Source: CAIYZT01 sp947461435
Lineage (GTDB): Bacteria > Pseudomonadota > Alphaproteobacteria > Rhodobacterales > Rhodobacteraceae
Length of the DNA stretch: 64,000 bases
Assembly (NCBI GenBank): GCA_965284435.1
Contig: OZ260083.1
Location: 2,728,001 to 2,792,000, forward strand
Direction of reading: 5' to 3'
This document shows, piece by piece, positions 54,397 through 62,473 of this stretch. Position 1 is the stretch's first letter, and each line of letters begins with the position of its first letter. A program made the position numbers and the translations under genes. The notes under the pieces were generated by a model. That model did no database searches. It saw nothing but the letters and a program-made list of their open reading frames with translations, and was not told the DNA's origin.

Positions 54397-55944
54397 TTAG
54401 GCCTTGATCCAAACCTTGTGGAAGTTCAGGTTCGACCCGTTGGGATGCACAACCGTGTCCAGCCCCATGACGGCAGGCTGTGCGCCGATCGTGCCATTGC
54501 GGAACCACAAGATGATGTCGTGGCTTTCCGCCCAGATCTGCTGTTGCACCTGCTTGTAGATGTCGGCGCGGGCGGCATCGTCCACCGTGATGCGGGCCTT
54601 GGCTGTCAGATCGTCAATGACAGGATCCTTGATGGCCCGGTAGTTGAACGCACCGGTCGAGTTCCAGACCGAGTAATACAGGAAGTCAGACTCCCACAGG
54701 CTGAAGAAGTTCATCATGGTCATCTGATAGTCTTTGTCGACCCAGCACTGGCTAAGCCAATCGGCCCAAGTCAGTTGTTCAATGGTCAGGTTCACGCCAG
54801 CGGCCTTGAACCATTCCACCAAGATCTGCGCTGTTTCGATGTGATAAGGATAGTTCGTCGTCGCCTTGAACACGATATTCAGGCTGCCTTCGGGGTAACC
54901 CGCTTCAGCCAGCATGGCCTTGGCGCCTTCGATATCCTGCGGGCGCTGCTTGAGGTCTTTGTTATAGGCAGCCGAGGTCGGGAAACTGGGCGACGGTGTC
55001 GTGGCCCCCTGCCCCCACAAAGCGCCCTGCATCAGGGCTTCTTTGTCGATGATCATGTCAAAGGCGACGCGTACCTTGGGGTTCTGGAAAGGCTCGAAGG
55101 TATGGTTCATGTTGATGAAGTCAAAGTTGAGCGGGAACCAGGTTTTGACCTGAACTGCGGCATCGCCCTGCAATTCGCCCACACGGTCCAACGGAATATC
55201 GTTGATCATGTGCAATTCGCCGGTGCGCAGACCGGTCAGGCGGGTCGTAGGTTCGGTGATCTCACGGGCTTCGACAGCATCAAGGAAGGCAGGGCCATCC
55301 CAGTATTCCTCGTGCCGGGCCATCTTGACCACGGTGCCAACCTCGTAGCTGACGAATTTGAACGGGCCTGCGCCCATCGGGTTCGTGCCTTGGGTCGGGC
55401 CGGAATCCACGGGCATGATCACGCCTGCGCCATTTTCCGACAGACGCGACAAGAAGGGCGCGTTGATGGCGCTCATCTTGACGATGACCGTCAGATCATC
55501 CGGTGTTTCGATGGCTGCGACGTTGTTGAAAACCTCAAAGTTCACTGCGCCCGTGGCCGGATCTTTGCAGCGCTCAAAACTGTATTTCACATCGGCCGAC
55601 GTCATCGTGGCGCCATTGTGGAATTTCACATTGGGGCGCAGTTTGAAGGTATAGCTGAGGCCATCAGGCGCCACTTCAAAGCTTTCGCACAGGCCCGGGA
55701 TCACGTTCAGATCTTTGTCCACCGTCACGATCGACGAATGGATGTTCTGCAACACACGGCCCGAAGAGGCGGTACCTGTCTGGTGCATATCCAGGTTTTG
55801 CGTTGTTTCAGAATGGCCCCAGATCAAGGTGCCGCCCGAAACAGGCGCATCTTCTGCCCAAGCCGCCATGGGCAAGCTGGTGCCCATGAAAATGCCGCTG
55901 CCCAGAACAGCTGTCGAACTGCGAAGAAAATCTCTGCGTTTCAT
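54397..55944 (-). CDS. Family-5 (peptide/nickel type) substrate-binding protein with Tat signal
   Basis: A 515-residue binding protein of the DppA/OppA class. KRRDFLRSS followed by a hydrophobic segment ending AWAED is a twin-arginine signal. Family pattern GGTLIWGHSE, GLCESFEVAPDGLSYTFKLR and NPMGAGPFKFVSYEVG is clear. AAGGAGAG before the ATG at 55944 fixes the start. The ligand may be a peptide, an acyl-amino acid or an amide, given the two M20 hydrolases and the amidase in the operon. Tat export is inferred from the motif. Confidence 0.9.
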   Translation of the reverse strand: MKRRDFLRSSTAVLGSGIFMGTSLPMAAWAEDAPVSGGTLIWGHSETTQNLDMHQTGTASSGRVLQNIHSSIVTVDKDLNVIPGLCESFEVAPDGLSYTFKLRPNVKFHNGATMTSADVKYSFERCKDPATGAVNFEVFNNVAAIETPDDLTVIVKMSAINAPFLSRLSENGAGVIMPVDSGPTQGTNPMGAGPFKFVSYEVGTVVKMARHEEYWDGPAFLDAVEAREITEPTTRLTGLRTGELHMINDIPLDRVGELQGDAAVQVKTWFPLNFDFINMNHTFEPFQNPKVRVAFDMIIDKEALMQGALWGQGATTPSPSFPTSAAYNKDLKQRPQDIEGAKAMLAEAGYPEGSLNIVFKATTNYPYHIETAQILVEWFKAAGVNLTIEQLTWADWLSQCWVDKDYQMTMMNFFSLWESDFLYYSVWNSTGAFNYRAIKDPVIDDLTAKARITVDDAARADIYKQVQQQIWAESHDIILWFRNGTIGAQPAVMGLDTVVHPNGSNLNFHKVWIKA

Positions 55945-56025
55945 GTCGAACTCTCCTTGTTGAACGGGCCTGCGGGCCCAGAGTGGTTTTGAAGGCACCG
56001 CATTGATTGCGGGTCGGCTTGTGTC

Positions 56026-57693
56026 TTAAGCCTTAAAGGCGGGGCGGCGGTCAGCGACCGCTAAAGCGCGTTCCAAGGCCAGTCCAAGGGTCAAGATGGG
56101 CCCCTCGTCAAAAAGCCGCCCCCAAAGCGAGATCCCTTGGGGAACGGTGTAAACTTGGCCGGCGGTGTCCGCCTCGCCCGTGGTCAGCGCGCCCGAGGCC
56201 AAGGAGGCCGGGCTGCGGGTGCCCAGATCTTCAAATCCGGCGCGCAGGTGCAGGCAAGGGTGGCCGGTGAAGTTGGACGCGATCAGCATCGGGCCCGTCA
56301 TGAAGGGGCCGATCAGCACGTCGACATGGGTGAACATCTCGTCCAAGGCCTGCATCGCCAGATACCGCAAGCGGTCCAGTTGCACATGATCGACCGCCGA
56401 CAAAAAGCGCGCCTTGCGCATGGCATTGGGCCAAGCGGCGGCGTCTTGCCATGTCAGCGTATCGTCCAGATTCGACAGGGTCAGATCTTCGAAACTTGCT
56501 GCCGCCTCGGCGAAAAGGATGTTCATCAGCGCGCCGTAAGGCAGATCGCGCAGCTGCGCCTCGACAACTGTCACGCCCAAGCCGCGCAGGGCGGCCAAAG
56601 CGGCGTGATCGACCGCCGTTGCCCCCTCGCCAAAGGCTTCGGGCAGATAGCCCACGGTCAACCCCTGAAGGCTGGCTGCGGCATCAAACTGGAACGGCGC
56701 TGCGATGGTGGATCGGTCGTTGATATCGGCCCCGTTCAGGGCCGCCAGCACAATGGCCGTATCTTCCACCGACCGGCAGATGGGGCCAACCTTATCCAAC
56801 GAATTGCACAGCGCCATGCAGCCCGCCCGGCTGACACGGCCAAAGGTCGGCCGCAGGCCCGTGGTGCCGCAGCGCTGGCTGGGCGAGGTGATCGAGCCCA
56901 AGGTCTCTGTCCCGATCGCAAAGGCGCAAAGGGCCGCCGCCGTGGCACTGGCAGAGCCGGCGCTGGACCCGCTGGACCCTTCGTTCAGGTTCCACGGATT
57001 GCGCGTTACCCCGCCATACCAGATGTCATTATAGGCCAAAGCGCCCACGGTGGTTTTGCCCAAAAGCACCGCCCCCGCCGCGCGCAGGCGCGTCACAATG
57101 GCGGCGTCCGCCTCAGGCAGGCGGTGCTGGAACGGCTCGGCCCCCCAGCCGGTAACGATCCCTTTGGTGTCGAACAGGTCTTTGACGCCGTAAGGAATGC
57201 CGTGCAGCGGCCCCAAGTTCACGCCCGCGCGCGTCAAGGCATCGGCGGCCTCGGCCTCTGCCAAGGCAAGCTCTGGCGTCACTGCCGCGAAACATTCCAG
57301 TTGGGGACCAAGGGTTTTGATCCGGTCAAGATAAATCTGGGTCAGTCGCCGGCTGCTTAACGCGCCGCTTTTGATCCAGGCTTGCAGATGGGTGACCGGT
57401 GCAAAGGCAATGTCTTCGTCTGTGGCAGGCAAAAGGGCCGTCACGGCCGACAGCCGCAGCGTATCGGCGCCATGGGGCAAGGCAAAGCCCGGCAAGCGCG
57501 GGTCGAACCGCATCGCCATGGGCACACTGTTGGCCAAAGCCACGGTGCGCCGTTGCGTGGCCGACAGGATCTGGCCTTCAAGATTGTCCAGCATTTGCTG
57601 ACGTTCGGCCAAGCTGTAACTGACACCCATCAGACGTTCGGCTGCGGCGATCGTGTCGATGGTAAGGGCCGTTTGGGTCACGTCAGTCTCCAC
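56026..57693 (-). CDS. Amidase signature (AS) family hydrolase
   Basis: A 555-residue AS-family enzyme. The Ser-cisSer-Lys triad can be placed at Lys171 (GIPYGVKDLFD), Ser243 (GSSGSSAG) and Ser267 (GTETLGSITSP). Members cleave amides, including aryl-acyl amides, carbamates or allophanate-like compounds. About 95 residues precede the conserved core. The frame starts with GTG at 57693, three bases past the GntR stop; a second GTG at 57681 is also possible, and no good ATG exists nearby. It is the first enzyme gene of the GntR-led operon. Confidence 0.88.
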   Translation of the reverse strand: METDVTQTALTIDTIAAAERLMGVSYSLAERQQMLDNLEGQILSATQRRTVALANSVPMAMRFDPRLPGFALPHGADTLRLSAVTALLPATDEDIAFAPVTHLQAWIKSGALSSRRLTQIYLDRIKTLGPQLECFAAVTPELALAEAEAADALTRAGVNLGPLHGIPYGVKDLFDTKGIVTGWGAEPFQHRLPEADAAIVTRLRAAGAVLLGKTTVGALAYNDIWYGGVTRNPWNLNEGSSGSSAGSASATAAALCAFAIGTETLGSITSPSQRCGTTGLRPTFGRVSRAGCMALCNSLDKVGPICRSVEDTAIVLAALNGADINDRSTIAAPFQFDAAASLQGLTVGYLPEAFGEGATAVDHAALAALRGLGVTVVEAQLRDLPYGALMNILFAEAAASFEDLTLSNLDDTLTWQDAAAWPNAMRKARFLSAVDHVQLDRLRYLAMQALDEMFTHVDVLIGPFMTGPMLIASNFTGHPCLHLRAGFEDLGTRSPASLASGALTTGEADTAGQVYTVPQGISLWGRLFDEGPILTLGLALERALAVADRRPAFKA

Positions 57694-57696
57694 GGG

Positions 57697-58401
57697 TCAA
57701 GGGATGAGAATGCGGCTTAGGTTGGCGGCAAGGGTGGTCAAATGGCGCCGCATGGCGGCCTCGGCGGCTTGCGGATTGCCCGCCTCGATCTGGTCGATGA
57801 TGGCGTGGTGTTCGCGATCGCTGACTTTCAACGTCTCTAACGATCGCTTCTTTGATCGAAAGTTCCGCCATTTTTCATTGCCCCGAATTTCGTCGATCAT
57901 CGAAAAGGCGGTGAACAAAGGTTTGTTGCGGGCCGTGCGCGCGATCAGGCGGTGCAGAGCGCTGTCCCAAAGCTCGATCGAATCCATATCGCCCGCCTCA
58001 AGCGTGCGGCGCGCAAGTGCGCGCATCCGCTCAATATCTGCGGGCAAAGCATGTTTGGCGGCCATGGCAGCCAAAGTCGGCTCGATACACAATCGCGCTT
58101 CCATGACCTCGGAAAAATCCGTCTCGCCGACGATTTCGGCGGCCAAAATCTGCGTCTTGTCCGGCGGCTGCCCGGCGAAGGTGCCTTTGCCTTGCTGCCG
58201 CCAGATCAAACCTTCGGCCAAAAGCGCATCCAAGGCGCTGCGCACAGCCCGCCGCCCAACCCCCATGCTTTCACTTAAATCGCGTTCGGTCGGCAGTCGC
58301 CCATCGGCGGGCAGGCTGCCGGTTTCAATCACAGCCTGCAGCCGCGCCCGCACAACGGTGGCATTGTCTTTGCGAAGGGTTTTGGGCAGGGGAACAGTCA
58401 T
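57697..58401 (-). CDS. GntR-family regulator (FadR/FCD type)
   Basis: A 234-residue regulator. The winged helix-turn-helix covers about residues 10-75 (RLPTERDLSESMGVGRRAVR) and an all-helical FCD effector domain follows (about 95-225), with LWDSALHRLIARTARN and SDREHHAIIDQIEAG holding the usual metal-site His residues. The start at 58401 (MTVPLPK) was chosen because an 8+8 inverted repeat lies directly upstream; longer starts at 58413 and 58452 would run through that site. It leads the amidase/Dpp/M20 operon and probably represses it. The inducer is unknown. Confidence 0.85.
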   Translation of the reverse strand: MTVPLPKTLRKDNATVVRARLQAVIETGSLPADGRLPTERDLSESMGVGRRAVRSALDALLAEGLIWRQQGKGTFAGQPPDKTQILAAEIVGETDFSEVMEARLCIEPTLAAMAAKHALPADIERMRALARRTLEAGDMDSIELWDSALHRLIARTARNKPLFTAFSMIDEIRGNEKWRNFRSKKRSLETLKVSDREHHAIIDQIEAGNPQAAEAAMRRHLTTLAANLSRILIP

Positions 58402-58404
58402 CTG

Positions 58405-58429
58405 GCGAACCATTTCAACATTGGTTCGC
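58405..58429. promoter_or_regulatory. Inverted repeat, probable GntR operator
   Basis: GCGAACCA and TGGTTCGC form a perfect 8-bp inverted repeat with a 9-base spacer, 3 bases upstream of the chosen GntR start. A TTGACA hexamer on the minus strand (58454-58459) lies where a -35 box would be, so the repeat would cover the transcription start. Autorepression is inferred. Confidence 0.65.
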
Positions 58430-58989
58430 ACAGCCTCGCATCCAAGCGCCATGTGTCAAGGATTTCCGAAAAAATGACACATTCGGCGCCAAAACAGCGC
58501 CCCATCGCCGCATAGGTTGCAAATTTGGGGCTAAAAACCACCAAAGATGGTGAGAGAAAGGGCGAAATGGAAAGATCTTGGCATGTCCGATTCGCCGATC
58601 TTGTGGGGCCAGGGGTCAGTTTGCGGTGCTGATCCGGATCAATTGCCGATTGGATCGCCCTGCGCCGCGCTGAATTTTTGGGCAAAAGGCGACAAAAGCC
58701 CTCTCGCAACACGCGGGAAATCGGCGCCAGTTTCGCGCCAGCACGTCAACATTGCCTGTGTTGCGGATCCCCCGTTTGACGAGAGCATGACCGGTATGGT
58801 TCGCCCCCAGAAACAAGTTGTGCCGCCCAGCCCAACCTCGGCCAGATCTTCAGACATGTCGTCGCTGCCAAAAGTCCCGTACCCGCGGTATCCCGACCCT
58901 CGTTCGCAACGTCATCTGCGCGCGACGAAAAAGGGGGGGGGAATAGTTGATATCATCAACCAATTAACATCGCCGTTTTCCGGTAATAA
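58430..58989. other. Intergenic region between GntR gene and tRNA-Thr
   Basis: About 560 bases with no convincing gene; an open frame of 154 codons on the plus strand (58547-59011) runs into the tRNA and has no recognisable product. The stretch contains a run of nine G (58933-58941) and the inverted repeat GTTGAT-ATC-ATCAAC (58946-58960), which could act in tRNA 3' processing or termination. Confidence 0.5.
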
Positions 58990-59065
58990 TGGTGCCCCCA
59001 GCAGGACTTGAACCCGCGACCCCCTGATTACAAATCAGGTGCTCTACCAGCTGAGCTATAGAGGC
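58990..59065 (-). tRNA. tRNA-Thr (UGU anticodon)
   Basis: A 76-base cloverleaf with encoded CCA. Acceptor GCCTCTA pairs with TGGGGGC allowing G-T pairs, the D arm is AGCTCAGCTGGTAGAGC, the anticodon arm CCTGA-TTTGTAA-TCAGG carries TGT, and the T arm is GCGGG-TTCAAGT-CCTGC. It reads ACA codons. Confidence 0.96.
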
Positions 59066-59188
59066 ACTGCGCCCAAATACCGCCAGATCGCAGGCCTTTC
59101 AAGGGGGCAGCGGCACAATCGCAGGGGCGATGGTGCAAAAGGCGGGGGCATGAAAGGGGGGGCGGCGGGAAAACGGGCCGGGCGGGCG

Positions 59189-60853
59189 TCAATCGCGGTC
59201 AGATCGCACCATCACCAGCACAGCCGCCAGCCCGACGGCGATCACCACCAAGGCGGCTGGGGCGGCCTCGCTCAGCCGCTCCAGACTGGCCAGTTCGTAG
59301 GTGCGGGTGGACAAGGTGGCAAAGTTGAACGGGCGCAGCAACAAGGTCGCGGGCAGTTCCTTGACGCATTCCACAAAAACCACCAGCAGCGTGGTCAAGA
59401 CCGATCCGCGGATTAGGGGCAAATGAACCGCGCCCATCACCCCGCGTTCTGTGCGGCCCAAAGACCGGGCAGCCATGGCCAGCGAAGGCGGAACCCGCCC
59501 CAGCGCCGCATCCATCGACGATTGGGCAATGCCGAAGAAACGCATGGAAAAAGCCAGGATGAGGGCAAAGGCCGTTCCAGTCAGCATCAACCCCGGGTCT
59601 GTTCCGGTCAGGGCCAGGATCGCATCGGCCAGCAGATGGTCAACCGCGGCCAGTGGTATCAGCACCCCAACAGCCAGAACCGCCCCCGGCGCCGCATAGC
59701 CCAGCAGCGTCAGCGGAACCAGAATTCGCGCCAGACCCCGGGCAAGTTTGCGCAAACCGTGCGCCGCCACAAAGCCAGCCGCAACCGTCACCACCGCCGC
59801 GATCACCCCGACGTACAACGTGTTGCCCATCGCCCGGCCCAGACCCGGATCCAGCCAAACCTCGGGCTTGCGCAGGGCATGCGACGCCATGACTGCGACC
59901 GGCAGAACAAAGCCCAGAAACACCGGAATGGCGCAAAGGGCCGCCGCCGCCGCACTGCGCCATCCGTGCAGAACGGTGGGCGCAACCGGCCGATCGGCCC
60001 GCGAGGGGCGATAAAACCGCGCATTGCGCCGGCCGGCCCGCTCGGCCAAAACCAGCACAAGGATCATCCCCAAAAGAACCAGCGCGATCTGCGCCGCGCC
60101 GCTGGCATTCGATCCGTCCAGCCAAGTCGTGAAAATTCCGGTCGTCAGGGTTTGCACGCCAAAATATTGCACCGCCCCGAAATCGGCCACTGTTTCCATC
60201 AAGACCAGCGCCAGCCCGGCCGCCAGCGCCGGCCGTGACAGCGGCAGGCCGACGCGCCAGAACTGCCCCCACGGCCCTGCGCCCAAGGCCCGCGCCACCT
60301 CATACAGCCCGCCCGATTGTTCGCGCAGCGCACTGCGCACCAGCAAATAGACATAAGGATACAGCGCGCTCGCCAGAACCAGAACCGCAAACCCGATCGA
60401 GCGCGTTTCGGGAAACCAATAGTCCTTGGCCGAGGTCCACCCCATCAAAGCCCGCAGCCCAAGCTGCACAGGCCCCGAATAATCCAGAAAATCGACTAGC
60501 GCGTAGGCCCCGATATACGCCGGAATCGCCATGGGAAACAGCAAAGCCGCCCCCAAAACCCCACGGCCGGCAAAGCGGTACATGGTCACAATCCACGCCG
60601 CCCCGGCCCCCATGGCAGCGCTCAGCGCCCCAACCCCGATCATCAAGATCACCGTATTGCGCAGATACCGCGGCAAAACCGATGCGATCAGGTGCGGCCA
60701 GATGTTCTGATCCGACCGAAAGGCCAGCACAATCACTGCCAAAATTGGCAAAAAGGCCAGCAGGGCAATGCCGATGCCCAGCACCGACCAAAGCGACAAA
60801 CCCGGCCCCCGCCGCGCCGCCCGCATTGCCTGACTGTTTTGCTTGGATACCAT
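59189..60853 (-). CDS. Iron(III)-type ABC transporter permease (FbpB/SfuB-like)
   Basis: A 554-residue permease with about 12 hydrophobic helices in two repeated halves, as in FbpB/SfuB. The ATPase-contact loops are LYEVARALGAGPWGQFWRV near 185 and SLAMAARSLGRTERGVMGAV near 465; VKELPATLLLRPFNFATLS near the end is typical of the ferric-iron branch. CGGAG six bases upstream supports the ATG at 60853. No binding protein or ATPase gene is adjacent in this window, so the other subunits must be encoded elsewhere. A thiamine-type (ThiP) role is less likely from the C-terminal motif. Confidence 0.85.
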   Translation of the reverse strand: MVSKQNSQAMRAARRGPGLSLWSVLGIGIALLAFLPILAVIVLAFRSDQNIWPHLIASVLPRYLRNTVILMIGVGALSAAMGAGAAWIVTMYRFAGRGVLGAALLFPMAIPAYIGAYALVDFLDYSGPVQLGLRALMGWTSAKDYWFPETRSIGFAVLVLASALYPYVYLLVRSALREQSGGLYEVARALGAGPWGQFWRVGLPLSRPALAAGLALVLMETVADFGAVQYFGVQTLTTGIFTTWLDGSNASGAAQIALVLLGMILVLVLAERAGRRNARFYRPSRADRPVAPTVLHGWRSAAAAALCAIPVFLGFVLPVAVMASHALRKPEVWLDPGLGRAMGNTLYVGVIAAVVTVAAGFVAAHGLRKLARGLARILVPLTLLGYAAPGAVLAVGVLIPLAAVDHLLADAILALTGTDPGLMLTGTAFALILAFSMRFFGIAQSSMDAALGRVPPSLAMAARSLGRTERGVMGAVHLPLIRGSVLTTLLVVFVECVKELPATLLLRPFNFATLSTRTYELASLERLSEAAPAALVVIAVGLAAVLVMVRSDRD

Positions 60854-60869
60854 GCTGGCTCCGATATCA

Positions 60870-60883
60870 GGAAAGCGGTTTCC
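60870..60883. promoter_or_regulatory. Inverted repeat between the divergent permease and sulfotransferase-like genes
   Basis: GGAAA-GCGG-TTTCC is a 5+5 inverted repeat in the 87-base divergent region, 17 bases before the permease ATG. It could be a regulator site; it does not resemble a classical Fur box. Confidence 0.3.
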
Positions 60884-60940
60884 CTGTAAACATTCCCCGT
60901 GTACTCTGCCCGCAAAAGCATTGAAGCAGGCCTATTGACG

Positions 60941-61828
60941 ATGGAAATTGTGTATCACCTTGGCGCGCATTGCACCGACGACGAACGTTTGGTGCGGTGT
61001 TTGTTGAAAAATCGGGGGGTCTTGGCGCAGCAAGGCATTATCGTGCCCGGTCCAACCCGGTATCGCAATTTGCTGCGCGACACCGCCATCGCCCTGAAAG
61101 GCGCGCCCGCCAGCCGCGACACGCAGGCGCTGATCTTGGAACAGATCATGCAAGAGGACAACGCGCAGCGGCTTGTCCTGTCGTGGGATCACTTCATGTC
61201 CTATCCCCTTTGGGCGCTGAAGGGCACGCTTTACCCCTCCGCGGCCGAGCGGGTTCGGGCCTTTTCCAACATCTTCCCCGAAATTCAAGCCGGGTTCTGT
61301 CTGGCGATCCGCAACCCGGCCACTTTCCTGCCCGGGGTGTTTGAAAGACAGGCCGCCGATAAGTCGCGGGCCAAAAGCCTGACCGACTTTCTGGACGGAA
61401 CCGATATCTTTTCGCTGCGCTGGTCCGACACGCTGCAATCGATCCTCGATGCCAATCCCGGCACGCCTCTGACCGTGTGGTGCGACGAAGACACGCCCTT
61501 GATCTGGCCCGAGGTATTGCAGGCCGTCGCCGGGTTTGATCCGGGCACCGTGCTGGAGGATTCCGACGATTTGCTGGTTCAGATCATGTCGCCTGAAGGT
61601 CTGTCTCGGCTGCGCGCCTATTTGATCAGCAACCCTCCGGCCACGCCGGGCCTGCGCCGAAAGGTCGTTTCCGCCTTTCTGGACAAGTTCGCCCGTCCCG
61701 AGCGTTTGTCGCAAACCGTCACCTTGGCGGGCTGGACCGATGATACCGTGGCACGGCTGACCGAAACCTACGAACGGGACGTGGCCACGATCAAGCAGAT
61801 GCCCGGGATCACCTTTTTGTCCGCCTGA
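60941..61828 (+). CDS. Sulfotransferase-like protein of unknown function
   Basis: A 295-residue protein. IVYHLGAHCTDDERLVRCLLK followed by the turn to QQGIIVPGPTRYRNLL has the layout of P-loop sulfotransferases (LHIGAHKTGTT...), but the phosphosulfate-binding Lys-Thr-Gly-Thr is replaced by Cys-Thr-Asp-Asp. Later segments (AGFCLAIRNPATFLPGVF and PLTVWCDEDTP) also fit that fold. It may therefore not transfer sulfate. The ATG at 60941 was preferred because the pattern begins there; a frame from 60899 is open but adds a poor N terminus. It is divergent from the iron-type permease gene. Confidence 0.7.
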   Translation: MEIVYHLGAHCTDDERLVRCLLKNRGVLAQQGIIVPGPTRYRNLLRDTAIALKGAPASRDTQALILEQIMQEDNAQRLVLSWDHFMSYPLWALKGTLYPSAAERVRAFSNIFPEIQAGFCLAIRNPATFLPGVFERQAADKSRAKSLTDFLDGTDIFSLRWSDTLQSILDANPGTPLTVWCDEDTPLIWPEVLQAVAGFDPGTVLEDSDDLLVQIMSPEGLSRLRAYLISNPPATPGLRRKVVSAFLDKFARPERLSQTVTLAGWTDDTVARLTETYERDVATIKQMPGITFLSA

Positions 61829-61830
61829 CG

Positions 61831-61854
61831 AAAAAGGCGCCCAAAACGGGCACC
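61831..61854 (-). terminator. Rho-independent terminator of the gapR-like gene
   Basis: On the minus strand GGTGCCC-GTTTT-GGGCGCC forms a 7-bp stem (one G-T pair) with a 5-base loop and is followed by TTTTT. It stands 19 bases past the gapR-like stop and 2 bases past the convergent gene's stop. Confidence 0.82.
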
Positions 61855-61873
61855 TGTGCCGTTTGGTGCTGGG

Positions 61874-62125
61874 TTACTGCATGCCAAGAGCGGTTTTGTA
61901 CACTTCCAGAACCGCCTCTTCTTCGGCCAGATCATCCGGTTTGCGGCGGCGCAGGGCGATGATCATTTTCAACACCTTGGTATCATATCCGCGGCCCTTG
62001 GCCTCGGCCATCAGCTCTTTTTGCTGTTCGGCCACGTCCTTTTTTTCGGCATCCAGCTGCTCAAAGCGTTCGACAAACTGACGCAGTTCGTCAGCGGTGA
62101 CATTATAGGCATTGGCATCAGACAT
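61874..62125 (-). CDS. gapR: GapR-like DNA-binding protein (DUF2312)
   Basis: An 83-residue, mostly helical protein matching DUF2312/UPF0335: ADELRQFVERFEQLDAEKK, then a basic segment AKGRGYDTKVLKMIIALRRR and AEEEAVLEVYKTALG. In Caulobacter, GapR binds over-twisted AT-rich DNA ahead of replication forks and helps topoisomerases. AAGGAT about 7 bases before the ATG fixes the start. A good terminator follows. The family is a hallmark of alphaproteobacteria. Confidence 0.93.
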   Translation of the reverse strand: MSDANAYNVTADELRQFVERFEQLDAEKKDVAEQQKELMAEAKGRGYDTKVLKMIIALRRRKPDDLAEEEAVLEVYKTALGMQ

Positions 62126-62250
62126 GGGCTATCCTTGCAGGCTGTCAGCGGGTTGGCATCCCGTCTAGCGCGGCTTGCGCCGAAATCCAAGCCTTGCCAC
62201 ATCGCCGTCCGCGCGCTAGGCGAAGGCGGTGCAAAAGCGCGGGGGAAACA

Positions 62251-62466
62251 ATGGGCGCAGTGATCTGGATTGGGGCAGGCCTGACGATGCTGGGCGTGCT
62301 GGGCCTTGCGCTGTGCGTCGTGCTGGCGGTGCGCGCCAAACGATCCGGGCAAAGCGACGCCGCGATCAAGCAAGCGCTGCAAAGGGTTGTCGCGCTGAAC
62401 CTTGCGGCGCTGCTGCTGTCGGCCTTGGGGCTTGGCGCGGTGATTGTCGGCATCATCTTGTCGTGA
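62251..62466 (+). CDS. Small two-helix membrane protein
   Basis: A 71-residue protein with two hydrophobic segments, VIWIGAGLTMLGVLGLALCVVLAV (about 4-27) and LNLAALLLSALGLGAVIVGIIL (about 48-70), joined by a basic, glutamine-containing loop (RAKRSGQSDAAIKQALQR). A purine-rich GGGGGAAACA lies before the ATG at 62251. Function unknown; similar small proteins occur next to gapR-type genes in related bacteria, as far as I can recall. It is convergent with the FadB/FadJ-like gene, 7 bases away. Confidence 0.65.
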   Translation: MGAVIWIGAGLTMLGVLGLALCVVLAVRAKRSGQSDAAIKQALQRVVALNLAALLLSALGLGAVIVGIILS

Positions 62467-62473
62467 CTGCCGC

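Noticed and set aside
58547..59011. A 154-codon plus-strand frame between the GntR gene and the tRNA
   Set aside because: It runs into the tRNA-Thr gene, has no recognisable motif and lacks a good ribosome site.
58990..59065. tRNA-Thr as an integration site for a mobile island
   Set aside because: No integrase gene and no direct repeat of the tRNA 3' end were seen on either side within the window.
59189..60853. Thiamine transporter permease (ThiP) as identity of the two-domain permease
   Set aside because: The KELPATLLLRPF-type C-terminal segment and loop motifs fit the ferric-iron FbpB branch better, and no thiamine genes are nearby.
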